Assembly: GCF_006337085.1 (NCBI RefSeq)
Contig: NZ_CP040882.1
Coordinates: forward strand, 124,001-188,000
Direction of reading: 5' to 3'
DNA from: Sutterella faecalis
GTDB lineage: Bacteria > Pseudomonadota > Gammaproteobacteria > Burkholderiales > Burkholderiaceae_F
Length of the DNA: 64,000 nucleotides
Positions within the stretch are counted from its first letter, which is position 1, and each line of letters starts with the position of its first letter. The notes under the pieces are model-generated. The model was not told the DNA's origin, ran no database searches, and worked only from the letters and a program-made list of their open reading frames with translations. Below are positions 28,703-38,002 of this stretch, piece by piece. A program made the position numbers and the translations under genes.

Positions 28703-28738
28703 AAGGCCGCTCTGCTTAAAGCAGTGCGGCCTTCACTT
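28703..28738 (+). terminator. Terminator-like hairpin, plus strand
   Basis: AAGGCCGC-CTGC pairs with GCAG-GCGGCCTT and is followed by CACTTTTG. It lies 380 bp beyond the AAA/PD-(D/E)XK stop, so it could end a longer transcript from that gene. Confidence 0.55.
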
Positions 28739-28872
28739 TTGTGGGCATAGAGGCGCTGAAGAAGATCCGTCCAGAAGAACTCAGAGAGCCGGGAGAGGCT
28801 CCATTCAATCCGGGAAGGATTGTCTTCTTAAGACGTTTACGGGCCGTCCGCCCAATACGCTGCGTAAAAGAC

Positions 28873-28908
28873 AAAGGCTCTGCCGGCCGAAAGCCGGACA
28901 GAGCCTTT
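28873..28908 (-). terminator. Terminator of thrC-thrB
   Basis: On the minus strand AAAGGCTCTG...CAGAGCCTTT forms a 10-bp stem extended by CCGGC/GCCGG with one mismatch, followed by GTCTTTTA. It lies about 50 bp after the thrB stop. Confidence 0.75.
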
Positions 28909-28958
28909 GCAAGGTTTCGGGCGACGCTGAGCTCGCTCTTGATGCGGCGCGCTGAAGA

Positions 28959-29840
28959 TTATTCGACGCGCGCCTCAACGCCTCCGAACGCCGCTTCAAG
29001 CACATGGGTGCCGAAGGTCGGGAACTTTTCGCGCACGGCCGCGGTGAACTTGAGCGCCGTATCGGCATTCTTCGTCATGGCAATCAGCGTGGAGCCTGAG
29101 CCGCTGATGAAGAAGCACGCGGCCCCCGACTCGAGCGCCAGCGCCCGTACTGCTTCATAGTCGGGAATGAGCTTCCTGCGGCAGGGCTCGTGGAGGCGGT
29201 CCTCGCACGCGATGCGGAGGAGCAATTCATCCCCGGAAGCAAGGGCGGACACGAGCGCGACGCAGTGCGAGGTCGTGAAGACGCTGTCCTTCACGGAAAT
29301 TTCCTTCGGCATGGCCTTCCGGGCTTCGGAAGTCTTCACCTCATAGTCGGGGACAACGACGGCAAACTTCCAGTCGGGGTGAATGGAAAGCGGCACCGTA
29401 TGAAAGCGCCCGCCTGACGCGAAGGAAGCCGTGAGGCCGCCCAGCACGCACGGGGCGGCGTTGTCGGGGTGGCCCTCAAACTCCGCGCAGATTTCGAAAA
29501 GTTCGTCCTTAGAGAAGCGCCCGCCGAGAAACGCGTTCGCGGCGGCGGCCCCGGCAGCAATGCAGGTGCTCGAGCTCCCGAGCCCGCGGGCCACGGGGAC
29601 CTTCGCATTGATCGTGAGCCTCACGGTTGGGGCGGTTTCGCCGGCGGCCTTATAAACCGCGCGGAAGCCCTGGAGCACGAGGTTCTCTTCATTCTGAAAT
29701 TCCTCGGGGCACCCTTCGACGATGAGTTCTCCGGAGGGTTCGAACGTGAAGACGGAATAGAGCGAGAGGGCGAGCCCGAGGCAGTCGAAGCCCGGGCCTA
29801 GGTTCGAAGTGGAAGCTGGCGCGCGTACGGTAACGAGCAT
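28959..29840 (-). CDS. thrB: Homoserine kinase (GHMP family)
   Basis: A 293-residue GHMP kinase that phosphorylates L-homoserine for threonine synthesis. VRAPASTSNLGPGFDCLGLAL is the substrate/nucleotide N-terminal block, PVARGLGSSSTCIAAGAAAAN is the ATP-binding GHMP motif and FISGSGSTLIA is the third motif. The ATG at 29840 lies 28 bp after thrC. This is the GHMP form found in enterobacteria and Firmicutes rather than the APH-fold ThrB2 used by many betaproteobacteria. Confidence 0.94.
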   Translation of the reverse strand: MLVTVRAPASTSNLGPGFDCLGLALSLYSVFTFEPSGELIVEGCPEEFQNEENLVLQGFRAVYKAAGETAPTVRLTINAKVPVARGLGSSSTCIAAGAAAANAFLGGRFSKDELFEICAEFEGHPDNAAPCVLGGLTASFASGGRFHTVPLSIHPDWKFAVVVPDYEVKTSEARKAMPKEISVKDSVFTTSHCVALVSALASGDELLLRIACEDRLHEPCRRKLIPDYEAVRALALESGAACFFISGSGSTLIAMTKNADTALKFTAAVREKFPTFGTHVLEAAFGGVEARVE

Positions 29841-29868
29841 GGAAATTCTTCTCCGATGGTTGGAACGA

Positions 29869-31338
29869 TCAGAAGATGCGCTTCGCGGCATTGACGACGT
29901 ACTGCGGAACGCCGGCAATTTCCGTGCAATCGTCCCAGAGCACGGGCTTTGTGCGGAGTTCCGCAAGCGCCTTCGGGGGTTCGACCCCGGTGTTGTCGCG
30001 AAGGGCATCCATGTAGGCAAAGGCGTCGGCCCCGGGGATTTCGCCCCAGATCGCTTCATAGACGTCTCGGCAGAACTTGTAGGGACTTGCGGTCGAGAGC
30101 ACCACCATCGGCACCTTCGGGTCGAAGTGCCTTTCCGCCGCCCGCCAGGCTACCGCCGTATGGGGGTCGATCAAGCGGCCTTCGTCTTCCCAGGCGCGGC
30201 GGATCGCGTCCCTGGTTTCCTCATCGTTCGAGAAGCCCGCGAGGAACGTTTCCTGAAGCTTTGCGAGGAGTTCGGCATCCACGCGGTAGACGCCGTCCGT
30301 CTGAAGGGCCTTCATGCGTTCGAGCGTCCTTTCGGCATTTCCGCCGTCGATCCAGTAGAGCGCGCGCTCGAGGTTGCTCGAAACGAGGATGTCCATTGAG
30401 GGGGAAATCGTCTTCACGAGATCGCGCCGGCGGTCGTAGACGCCGGTCGTGAGGAAGTCCGTGAGGACGTTGTTCGCGTTGCTCGCGACCACGAGGTGCC
30501 TTACGGGTAGCCCCATGCGCTTCGCGCAGTAGCCGGCGAGCACGTCGCCGAAGTTGCCCGTCGGAACGGTGAAGTCGATGGGGTCGCCCGCACGGAGGAC
30601 GCCGCCTTCCATCAGCTGCTTATAGGCGTCGAAGTAGTAGACGATCTGGGGGACCAGGCGCCCCACGTTGATCGAATTGGCGCTCGAGAGCGAAACACCG
30701 AGCCGGGCGAGTTCTTCGAGGGCGGCCGAGGAGAAGAGCTTCTTCACGGCCGTCTGCGCGTCGTCGAAATTCCCCTTCACGGCGCAGACGGCGACGTTCT
30801 TCCCTTCCTGGGTCGACATCTGGAGTTCCTGAATGGCCGAAACCCCGCCCTCGGGGTAGAAGACCGAGATGCCGATTCCGGGAACATCCTTAAAGCCCGC
30901 GAGCGCGGCCTTCCCGGTGTCGCCCGAGGTGGCCGTCGCAATCATGATTTTCTTTCCCGTTCCGGAGAGCGCCTTGCTCATGAGCTGCGGGAGCATCGAG
31001 AGCGCAACATCCTTGAAGGCGGACGTGGGCCCGTGGTAGAGCTCAAGGAGGTGCATTTTTCCGAGCTTCGTCACGGGCGTCACTTCAGGCGCCGAGAACG
31101 TATGTCCGTAGGCGGCTTGAATGGCGCTCTCGAGCTCTTCCTTGCTGTAGTCGTTGAGCAGCAGCGAGAAAACGCGCCTTGCGGTATCCATGTAGGAGCC
31201 CTTGAGCGAAGCCGGGTCGATCTGCGCGCGCTCGAGGTCGTCCGTGACGAAGAGGCCGCCGTCGCGGGCAAGACCCTGAAGCACGGCCTCCCGGCTCGAC
31301 AGGACTTCATTCTTGTTGCGGGTGCTGTGGTAGAGCAT
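29869..31338 (-). CDS. thrC: Threonine synthase
   Basis: A 489-residue PLP enzyme converting O-phosphohomoserine to threonine. MLYHSTRNKNEVLSSREAVLQGLARDGGLFV is the expected N-terminus, and the PLP lysine is in GPTSAFKDVALSML. IATATSGDTGKAAL, VPTGNFGDVLAGY and VASNANNVLTDF are further cofactor/substrate blocks. The ATG at 31338 was chosen over a frame extending 28 codons upstream because it starts exactly at the conserved block. First gene of thrC-thrB and divergent from hom-lysC-asd. Confidence 0.95.
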   Translation of the reverse strand: MLYHSTRNKNEVLSSREAVLQGLARDGGLFVTDDLERAQIDPASLKGSYMDTARRVFSLLLNDYSKEELESAIQAAYGHTFSAPEVTPVTKLGKMHLLELYHGPTSAFKDVALSMLPQLMSKALSGTGKKIMIATATSGDTGKAALAGFKDVPGIGISVFYPEGGVSAIQELQMSTQEGKNVAVCAVKGNFDDAQTAVKKLFSSAALEELARLGVSLSSANSINVGRLVPQIVYYFDAYKQLMEGGVLRAGDPIDFTVPTGNFGDVLAGYCAKRMGLPVRHLVVASNANNVLTDFLTTGVYDRRRDLVKTISPSMDILVSSNLERALYWIDGGNAERTLERMKALQTDGVYRVDAELLAKLQETFLAGFSNDEETRDAIRRAWEDEGRLIDPHTAVAWRAAERHFDPKVPMVVLSTASPYKFCRDVYEAIWGEIPGADAFAYMDALRDNTGVEPPKALAELRTKPVLWDDCTEIAGVPQYVVNAAKRIF

Positions 31339-31641
31339 GAGTGCGGTCTCCGGGGTATGGAAATAGAAAAGAAGGTACCTAAATATAGTGGTCCGGGAAC
31401 GCTTCGTCGGGAGCTGCATCAAAGTCGCGAAAACTTTTTCGCTTCATCCCCGTTTGCTCAGTTCGACTAGGCGGTTGTCCCGACGGACATCAGACAAATT
31501 TAAGCGTCCTTCTCCTGTAGGATGAAGGGTAGTTCCTCCGGAAAGAGTGAGCCCTAGGGCCGGCGGGGGAATCAACCCGCGGCGCGCGGGTCCCCTGCGC
31601 GCTCTGAATCAATCATCAGACATCTTGAGGGAGTCAGGCTC
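31339..31641. other. Divergent control region of thrCB and hom-lysC-asd
   Basis: A 303-bp region between the two divergent operons. Hairpins CCTTC-TCCT/AGGA-GAAGG (31508-31528) and ACCCGC/GCGGGT (31575-31591) lie in the plus-strand leader of hom. An 11-codon frame at 31522 contains no Thr or Ile codons, so a classic thr attenuator is not supported. No known riboswitch was recognised. Confidence 0.5.
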
Positions 31642-32715
31642 ATGCTGAAAATCGGCCTTCTCGGCTACGGCACCGTCGGAAGAAGCCTCGCAAAGCTTCT
31701 TGCCGAGCGCGATGCCGGAATTGAGCTCGTGCACATTCTGCGCCGCCCGGGAAAAGCGGGCGGACCCCTCATGACAGACCACTTTGAGGACATTCTCGAC
31801 GACCCGGCGATTGACGTCATTGTGGATGTGCTCTCCGGGACGGAACCGTCGGGCGAATACATGCGCCGCGCGATGGCAGCCGGAAAGGGCGTCGTCACGG
31901 CCAACAAGGCCGCGCTCGCGCTTCACTACGAGGAACTCACCGCGCTCGCGCGAGAAAAGAACGTTCCATTCCTCTTTGAAGCCTCGGTGGGGGGCGGCAT
32001 TCCCTGGATCGAGAATCTCAAAAAGGCCGTGCGCGTCGACCGGGTCGACCGCATGTCGGGGATTCTCAACGGGACCGGGAACTACATCATCGACCGCATG
32101 GAGCGCTTCGGGATGGAGTTCGATCAGGCGCTCGCGGAAGCCCAGGCGAAGGGCTATGCCGAAGCCGACCCGACCGCGGACATCGGCGGGTACGACGTTG
32201 CGAACAAAGCGATCATTTCGGCGAGCGTCGCCATGGGTTCGCCCGTTCATGCAGCATTCCCGGTGCTCGGAATCGGCCGGATTTCGAAGGCATTCCTCGA
32301 CGACCTGCGCCGCTCGGGGAGGACGCTTCGCCACATGATGCTCTTCAGAAGAAACGCGAAGCACTATGCCCTCGGCGTCGTCCCCGTGGTGCTGCCGCTC
32401 GGATCCATTGAAGCCAACGTGCGCGACAACTTCAACTGCGCGACGCTTTCGGGCGACATCGTGGGCGAACTCAAGTTCTACGGCCAGGGAGCGGGCGGCA
32501 GGCCCACCGCGGATGCCGTGCTCCAGGACCTCACCTCCATCCGAACACGGATGGTCGAAGAGGTCCGCGAGTCCCTTCCGATCAGCTACGACGCCTCGCT
32601 CCTGAGAGGGAGAGGCGTCACGCCCGAAGGGGTCTTCCGCGACATGACGCTCGCCGAGCTCGCAGACCTCGCCCGGGAAAAGAACGTCTTCATGGCTTTT
32701 GAACCCGAGGACTGA
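31642..32715 (+). CDS. hom: Homoserine dehydrogenase lacking the ACT domain
   Basis: A 357-residue NAD(P)-dependent reductase making homoserine from aspartate semialdehyde. It shows the Rossmann GLLGYGTVGRSL, VVTANKAALAL, FEASVGGGIPWIENL and GILNGTGNYIIDRM, and the catalytic region GYAEADPTADIGGYDVANK. The usual ~430-residue enzyme has a C-terminal ACT domain for threonine feedback; this one ends soon after the catalytic/dimer domain, so such feedback is probably absent or different. Start follows GAGGGAG. First gene of hom-lysC-asd. Confidence 0.93.
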   Translation: MLKIGLLGYGTVGRSLAKLLAERDAGIELVHILRRPGKAGGPLMTDHFEDILDDPAIDVIVDVLSGTEPSGEYMRRAMAAGKGVVTANKAALALHYEELTALAREKNVPFLFEASVGGGIPWIENLKKAVRVDRVDRMSGILNGTGNYIIDRMERFGMEFDQALAEAQAKGYAEADPTADIGGYDVANKAIISASVAMGSPVHAAFPVLGIGRISKAFLDDLRRSGRTLRHMMLFRRNAKHYALGVVPVVLPLGSIEANVRDNFNCATLSGDIVGELKFYGQGAGGRPTADAVLQDLTSIRTRMVEEVRESLPISYDASLLRGRGVTPEGVFRDMTLAELADLAREKNVFMAFEPED

Positions 32716-32793
32716 GACCGTTTCCCCAAGTCCCGACACCAGACAACCTATTTCTGAACACAAACCACTCCCCAAAAGAGAGGAGCGACCAAC

Positions 32794-34104
32794 ATGCTCA
32801 AAATTACGAAATTCGGCGGCAGCAGCTGCGCATCGGCAGAACAGTTCCGCAAGGTGAAGGCCATTATTGAAGCGGATCCCTCGCGCCGCTTCGTCGTCAT
32901 ATCGGCGGCGGGCAGAAAGAATCCGAAGGACAACAAGATCACGGATCTTCTCTACCTCTGCCGCGCGCACGTCGACTACCACGTCGACTATCGCCCAATC
33001 TTCGAGATCATCCGCGGCCGCTTCCTTGAGATCAAGCATGAGCTCGGGCTCAATACCCCGATCGAGGACGAACTCGACGCCTTCGCTGCAAAAGTGCCCG
33101 ACCTCTCCGTCGACGAACTCGTCTCCCGCGGCGAATACTTCACCTCGAGGCTCATGGCCGACTTCCTCGGCTTCCCCTTCGTCGACGCGGTCGACATCGT
33201 GGCGATGGAGTTCGACGGCACCTTCAATTTTGATAAGACGACTGAGAATCTCAAGAAGGTGCTCGAAAAGCACGACCGCTTCGTGATGCCGGGCTTCTAC
33301 GGCCGCACGCCCGACGGTGCGGTGAAGGTGATGACCCGCGGCGGCTCCGACATTTCGGGCTCGATCCTCGCGCGCTGCCTCAGGGCCGATCTCTACGAAA
33401 ACTGGACCGACGTTTCGGGCTTCCTCATGGCGGATCCCCGCATCGTGAAGGATCCGAAGAACATCGAGCGCATTACGTACGCGGAACTGCGCGAACTCTC
33501 CTACATGGGCGCGAGCGTTCTGCACGAAGACGCGATCTTCCCGATCCGCGAATACAACATTCCGATTCACGTCCTCAACACCAATCGTCCGCAGGATCCG
33601 GGCACGCTCGTGCTCGACAAGATCGACGATGAAGTGGACGGACCGCTCATCACCGGCATTGCCGGCAAGAAGGGGTTCCTCTCGATCGAGGTCGTGAAGC
33701 GCAACATGTCGAACATGGTGGGCATCGTCTCGGGCGCGCTCGACGTGCTGAGGAAGTATGAGGTGTCGATCGAGCACCTGCCCTCGGGCATCGACAGCTT
33801 CAACATCGTCCTCTCGAAGAAGGACGTGGAGCACACCCTCTACGAAATTCTCGCCGACATCAAGGAGCGGATTGCTCCGGATTCGATCCGCGTGACCGAG
33901 CCCCTGGCGCTCATCGCCATCGTCGGGCGCAACATGAATGCGCGCGCGGGGTCGTCGGGCAAGCTCTTCACCGCCCTCGGCAACGCCGGCGTCAACATCC
34001 GCATGATCTCCCAGGGGTCGAGCGAAATCGACATCATCGTGGGCGTGGCGAATGCGGACTTCGACAAGGCCGTGCGCGCGCTCTATCAGAGCTTTGCACG
34101 CTGA
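32794..34104 (+). CDS. lysC: Aspartate kinase
   Basis: A 436-residue aspartokinase catalysing the first committed step of the aspartate family. The ATP site KFGGSSCASAEQF, the catalytic GRTPDGAVKVMTRGGSDISG and WTDVSGFLMADPR are clear. Two C-terminal ACT domains follow (about 300-436). The NPKDNKITDLLY insertion and overall length resemble the clostridial-type enzyme more than the ~410-residue betaproteobacterial one; this is by recall. The ATG at 32794 has AGAGGAG. Confidence 0.94.
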   Translation: MLKITKFGGSSCASAEQFRKVKAIIEADPSRRFVVISAAGRKNPKDNKITDLLYLCRAHVDYHVDYRPIFEIIRGRFLEIKHELGLNTPIEDELDAFAAKVPDLSVDELVSRGEYFTSRLMADFLGFPFVDAVDIVAMEFDGTFNFDKTTENLKKVLEKHDRFVMPGFYGRTPDGAVKVMTRGGSDISGSILARCLRADLYENWTDVSGFLMADPRIVKDPKNIERITYAELRELSYMGASVLHEDAIFPIREYNIPIHVLNTNRPQDPGTLVLDKIDDEVDGPLITGIAGKKGFLSIEVVKRNMSNMVGIVSGALDVLRKYEVSIEHLPSGIDSFNIVLSKKDVEHTLYEILADIKERIAPDSIRVTEPLALIAIVGRNMNARAGSSGKLFTALGNAGVNIRMISQGSSEIDIIVGVANADFDKAVRALYQSFAR

Positions 34105-34147
34105 CGAAGCGAACGGAAGATTTTCAAGAAAGAAACGGAGACAAATC

Positions 34148-35161
34148 ATGAAGGCACTCAAGGTAGGCATACTCGGCGCCACGGGCGCAATCGGCGAACA
34201 GATGCGCATCGTCCTCGCCGAGAGGAAGTTCCCCATTTCCGAGCTTCGCCTCTTCGGCAGCGCCCGGTCGGCGGGCACCGAAGTCGAATTCGACGGGAAG
34301 ATGCTGAAGGTCGTTGAAGCGACCCCGGAAGCGTTCGAAGGGCTCGACCTTCTGCTCGGCGCCGCCGACAACGACGTTGCGAAGAAGTTCCTTCCCGATG
34401 CGGCGAAGAAGGGCATCGTCGTCGTCGACAATTCGAGCGCCTTCCGTCTTGATCCGGAAGTGCCGCTCGTGATTCCGGAAGTGAATCCCGAGGACGTGAA
34501 GTGGTCGAAGGGCCTCATTGCCAATCCCAACTGCGCGACGATCATTGCGCTTACGGCCGTGGCGGCCCTCCACCGGAAGGCGCGCCTGCGCCGCATGGTG
34601 GCCTCGACCTATCAGGCCGTTTCGGGCGCGGGCAGGGGCGGCATGGAGGATCTCGAGGAAGAGGTGAAGACGGGCCGCCCCGTGCTTCGCACCTTCCCCT
34701 ATCCGATTGCCTACAACCTCATTCCGCAGATCGGCGGCTTCAACGACTTGGGCTACACCTCCGAGGAGATGAAGCTTCAGAACGAAGGCCGCAAGATGCT
34801 TCACGACGACACTTTCCTCGTCTCCTGCACCTGCGTGCGCGTGCCGATCATGCGCTCGCACTCCGAAGCCCTCACGCTCGAATTTGAGAAGGAAATTTCG
34901 CCCGAGGAAGCCCGCGAAATCCTTCAGAACGCTCCCGGCGTGAAGCTCTGGGATGATCCGGCCGAGAAGCACTATCCGATGCCGATGCTGACGAGCGACC
35001 AGGACCTCGTCTACGTGGGCCGCGTGCGCCGCGACCTTGCCGCGACGAAGGAAGCCTACAACCGTTCCCTCTCGCTCTTCTGCTGCGCCGACCAGATCCG
35101 CAAGGGTGCTGCGACGAACGCCATTCAGATCGCTGAGATCGTGTTCGGCATCAACGCCTGA
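34148..35161 (+). CDS. asd: Aspartate-semialdehyde dehydrogenase
   Basis: A 337-residue NADPH enzyme reducing aspartyl phosphate. The cofactor motif GILGATGAIGEQM, NSSAFRLDPEVPLVIPEVN and the nucleophile NPNCATIIAL (Cys) are present, and the second-half catalytic His lies within VRVPIMRSHSEAL. The ATG at 34148 is 43 bp after lysC and follows GGAGACAAATC. Provides substrate both to hom here and to the dapA operon at 57 kb. Confidence 0.95.
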   Translation: MKALKVGILGATGAIGEQMRIVLAERKFPISELRLFGSARSAGTEVEFDGKMLKVVEATPEAFEGLDLLLGAADNDVAKKFLPDAAKKGIVVVDNSSAFRLDPEVPLVIPEVNPEDVKWSKGLIANPNCATIIALTAVAALHRKARLRRMVASTYQAVSGAGRGGMEDLEEEVKTGRPVLRTFPYPIAYNLIPQIGGFNDLGYTSEEMKLQNEGRKMLHDDTFLVSCTCVRVPIMRSHSEALTLEFEKEISPEEAREILQNAPGVKLWDDPAEKHYPMPMLTSDQDLVYVGRVRRDLAATKEAYNRSLSLFCCADQIRKGAATNAIQIAEIVFGINA

Positions 35162-35187
35162 AGCGGCGTCTGATTTCCGCAACAGCG

Positions 35188-35250
35188 CGCCTGAGAGCGC
35201 GGTGCCCGCGGTTTCTGCGGGCGGCTCGCTTTCTCTCAGGCGTTTTTGTT
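35188..35250 (+). terminator. Terminator of hom-lysC-asd
   Basis: CGCCTGAGAG pairs with CTCTCAGGCG around an internal CCCGC/GCGGG hairpin and is followed by TTTTTGTTTT. It starts 27 bp after asd. Confidence 0.88.
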
Positions 35251-35346
35251 TTCAAGCTTTCGAAGCATTTGAGCGCACGGTCCTCTAGAATGCGCTTTTC
35301 TGATTATTTCCCCGGTCTCCCTTCTCGGGCGGCCATACTCTAGAGA

Positions 35347-36656
35347 ATGCCCGAAATAAAGACCGTGCCTCAGGAGGAAGCCGAAAATCGTCTCCCGGAA
35401 GGCATCGAAAAGATAGAACGCTTTGCCGTAGAGGTCCCGCAGCTTACGCTCCCCTCGGGTACGGCCGGGAAGGCTCCGCTCCCCGAAGGACTTTTCCCCA
35501 TGAGCGTCGGCTGCTCGCTCGCCTTTTCGAGCGAGCGGACGGACGGCACGCTTCTCTTTTACGGGCTCACCGACCGGGGTCCCACGCTCCCCGCGCCCTC
35601 CGTGCGGGACGGATCGGGCGCCCTGAGGCCGGCGCGCTACTTTCTTTCGCCCATGTTTCAGCCGCGCATCGTGCGCATTGAAGTGACGGCGGGCAAAGCA
35701 CGTTCGCTCTCTCCCGTTGCGCTCACGAACGCGGAGGCGAAGCCTTTTTCGGGCCTTCCGGCGCGCGCTGACGACGGGGCGAAGCCCTTTGCCATTCTTT
35801 CGCTCGCCAACGAGGAGCTCTCGGGGAGTCTGAGACCCATTGATCCGGAGGGGCTCGCGATCGATCCGGAATCCGCCTTCTGGGTGGTTGACCGCTACGG
35901 CCCCGCGTTGAGACAGTTTTCCCGCCAGGGGGTGGAGCGCGAAGTCCTTTTTCCCGGAGCGGGGCTTCCGGCTTTTCTCGCCGCACGCCCGGGGTCGCTG
36001 AGGTCGCTCTCGCGCGCCTCGCGGACGGGCGGCTCGTGACTTTCGACAGAAACGCGCTCGGACTCACGCGCTTTCTGACGGTCATTGCCGTGGAGCCGAA
36101 GACCAAGGCGTCTCAAGCCTATCTGTGGCCGGTGGAGCCCGGCATCTGGAAGCGCGGGACGCGTCCCTTCATCGGCGACGCGGCGGCGCTCGGGGACGGG
36201 CGTCTTCTCGTGATCGAGCAGGGGACCGCGCGGGACGGCTCCCGGCGCATCCAGCTTGTGCTCGCGGACCTCGCGGGCGCCGCAGATGTTTCGGACTCCC
36301 CGCTCGAGGAGCTCCGGCGCGCAAAGCGAACGCGTCCCGGAGTAGTGAAGCGCCGCACGCTTCTCAATCTTTCCGAAGCCGGCTGGAGCGCGAAGCTCGC
36401 GAAGGGGCTCGCGGTTCTCCCCGACGGGAGGACCCTCGCCATTTTGTCCGACAACCGCTACGGCGCTGAAATCCGGGTGGAAAATCCGGATGCTCCGCTC
36501 TCCGAACCCGAAGACTACGTGCTCGAAAAGGATGGGGAGCTTACGCTTGCCGGGAGCCGCACGAACGCAAAATTCATCGTGAGCCGCCGCTCGCCTCAGG
36601 AAAGCCGCACGGATCTTTTCCTGCTGACGTTTGAGAAGCCGTTTTCAGAACTCTGA
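35347..36656 (+). pseudogene. Esterase-like-activity-of-phytase family protein, split by a frameshift
   Basis: Two adjacent frames together give one ~430-residue protein of the phytase-like esterase family. The first (35347-36039) carries GLTDRGP, a MFQPRIVRIEV strand and DPEGLAIDPESAFWVVDRYGP. The second (through 36656) carries DGRLVTFDRNALG and ends EPEDYVLEKDGEL. Continuity is restored if one base is added at the GGGG run 35991-35994: the other frame then reads GVAEVALARLADGRLVTFD, as expected for a repeat. No signal peptide is visible at the N-terminus. Either a recent pseudogene or a base-call error in a homopolymer. Confidence 0.7.
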
Positions 36657-36816
36657 AGAGCGTGAGATAGGCTTTTTCTCCCATGCCGCTTGCCGCTCAG
36701 ACAAAAAGCGGCGGGAGGCTTCAGGGGAAAGGCTTCACCTTTGCTTCGCGAGCTTATAAGATGCTCCCCGCATTGAGAGGGAGCATTTTTCTCTCCTTTT
36801 TCCCGCGAAGCGTGCC

Positions 36817-37734
36817 ATGGAATCTGTTCTCATCAAGGTTGCCGCCTTTCTCGTCATCATTTTCGGCGGCTATGCATTGAAGCGCATCGGCTTCTTTCGG
36901 GCCGACGACTTCCGGCTGATTTCGACGGTGGTCCTCAAGATCACGCTGCCCTGCGCCGTCATTTCGAATTTCGGCCGCATTGAAGTGGAGGCGGCGCTTT
37001 ATTTGCTCGTTCTTCTCGGCGTCATCCTCAACCTCGTCACGATCGGCGCGGGCTTTCTCGCGAGCCGCAGAAGGGGCCCCGATGAGCAGGCCTTCTCCAT
37101 GATCAACTATTCGGGCTACAACATCGGCTGCTTTACGCTTCCCTACATCCAGACCTTCCTCGGGCCGGTGGGCGTCGTGGCGACATGCCTCTTCGACGCC
37201 GGCAATTCCCTCATGTGCACGGGCGCCACTTATTCGATGGCGGCGGCCGTGAAGGGAAAGGACGAGGGAGGCGGGGTCTCGCTCTTTCTGAAGCGCATGT
37301 TCTCCTCCATCGCGATGGATACCTACATTCTGATGGTGGTGCTCTCCGTCATCGGCTTCTCGATGCCGAAAGCCGTCCTTACCTTTACCGACATCGTGGG
37401 CGCGGCGAACCCTTTCCTCGCGATGCTCATGATCGGGGTGGGCTTTGAGCTCCAGCTCGAGCGGAAAACGCTCCTCACCATCGGACGCGTGCTCGTGAGC
37501 CGCTACATCATTGCAGCGGTGCTGGCCTATGTTCTCTACACCTTTGCGCCCTTTGATGCGGAGGTGAGGAAGGTCCTCGCCGTCATCGCCTTTGCGCCCC
37601 TTTCGGCCGTCTGCGCCATCTTTACGGCGCAGTGCTTTGATGATCCGGTGCGCGTGGCGCTCTCCTGCACCATCAATTCGCTCTCGATCGTCTGCTCGAT
37701 CGTCTTCATGACGGCGCTGATGCTTGCGCTTTGA
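36817..37734 (+). CDS. AEC family transporter (auxin efflux carrier fold)
   Basis: A 305-residue, ten-helix carrier. The first helix GYALKRIGFF and the central NYSGYNIGCFTLPYIQTFLGPVG crossover region are characteristic of the AEC family, whose bacterial members export or take up organic acids and amino acids. A second half with CTINSLSIVCSIVFM completes the inverted repeat. Monocistronic. Substrate unknown. Confidence 0.85.
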   Translation: MESVLIKVAAFLVIIFGGYALKRIGFFRADDFRLISTVVLKITLPCAVISNFGRIEVEAALYLLVLLGVILNLVTIGAGFLASRRRGPDEQAFSMINYSGYNIGCFTLPYIQTFLGPVGVVATCLFDAGNSLMCTGATYSMAAAVKGKDEGGGVSLFLKRMFSSIAMDTYILMVVLSVIGFSMPKAVLTFTDIVGAANPFLAMLMIGVGFELQLERKTLLTIGRVLVSRYIIAAVLAYVLYTFAPFDAEVRKVLAVIAFAPLSAVCAIFTAQCFDDPVRVALSCTINSLSIVCSIVFMTALMLAL

Positions 37735-38002
37735 AGAGAACTCGTCCGGTCCGGGCGCAGGGAAGCCTTCTTATCGCGGGATCCCTGAGACGCGAGTCTG
37801 CGGCGGCAGTTTCGAATCGGCGTTTGGGAATAAATCCTTTCCCCAAAAAACGCTCGCAGCGGAATAAATCCCAATACAATCTGCGCGGCTATTTTCTTTT
37901 TGGGAAAGACGCCTGAGCCACGCCCCGAAAGCGCCCGGGAATGCCCGCACTTCAGGCAAAGCAGGTGCGGCCGATTTTTCTTTCTTGATTCTTTTTTGAT
38001 TT

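Larger units (their letters stand above)
28321..28958. other. 638-bp intergenic region with three hairpins, no firm gene
   Basis: CGTCGGAGG/CCTCCGACG (around 28478-28504) is a perfect 9-bp stem without T-run. A plus-strand terminator lies at 28703-28735 and the thrB terminator at 28873-28908. A short minus-strand frame starting near 28600 encodes a hydrophobic helix (RKILSALALLIFFLASVFQS) but has no ribosome site, so it is not called. Confidence 0.5.

Noticed and set aside
31522..31557. Possible threonine leader peptide before hom
   Set aside because: The 11-codon frame has no Thr or Ile codons and no terminator follows before hom.
31609..34596. 995-codon frame antisense to hom and lysC
   Set aside because: Both underlying genes are certain and the antisense translation is low-complexity and typical of GC-rich shadow frames.
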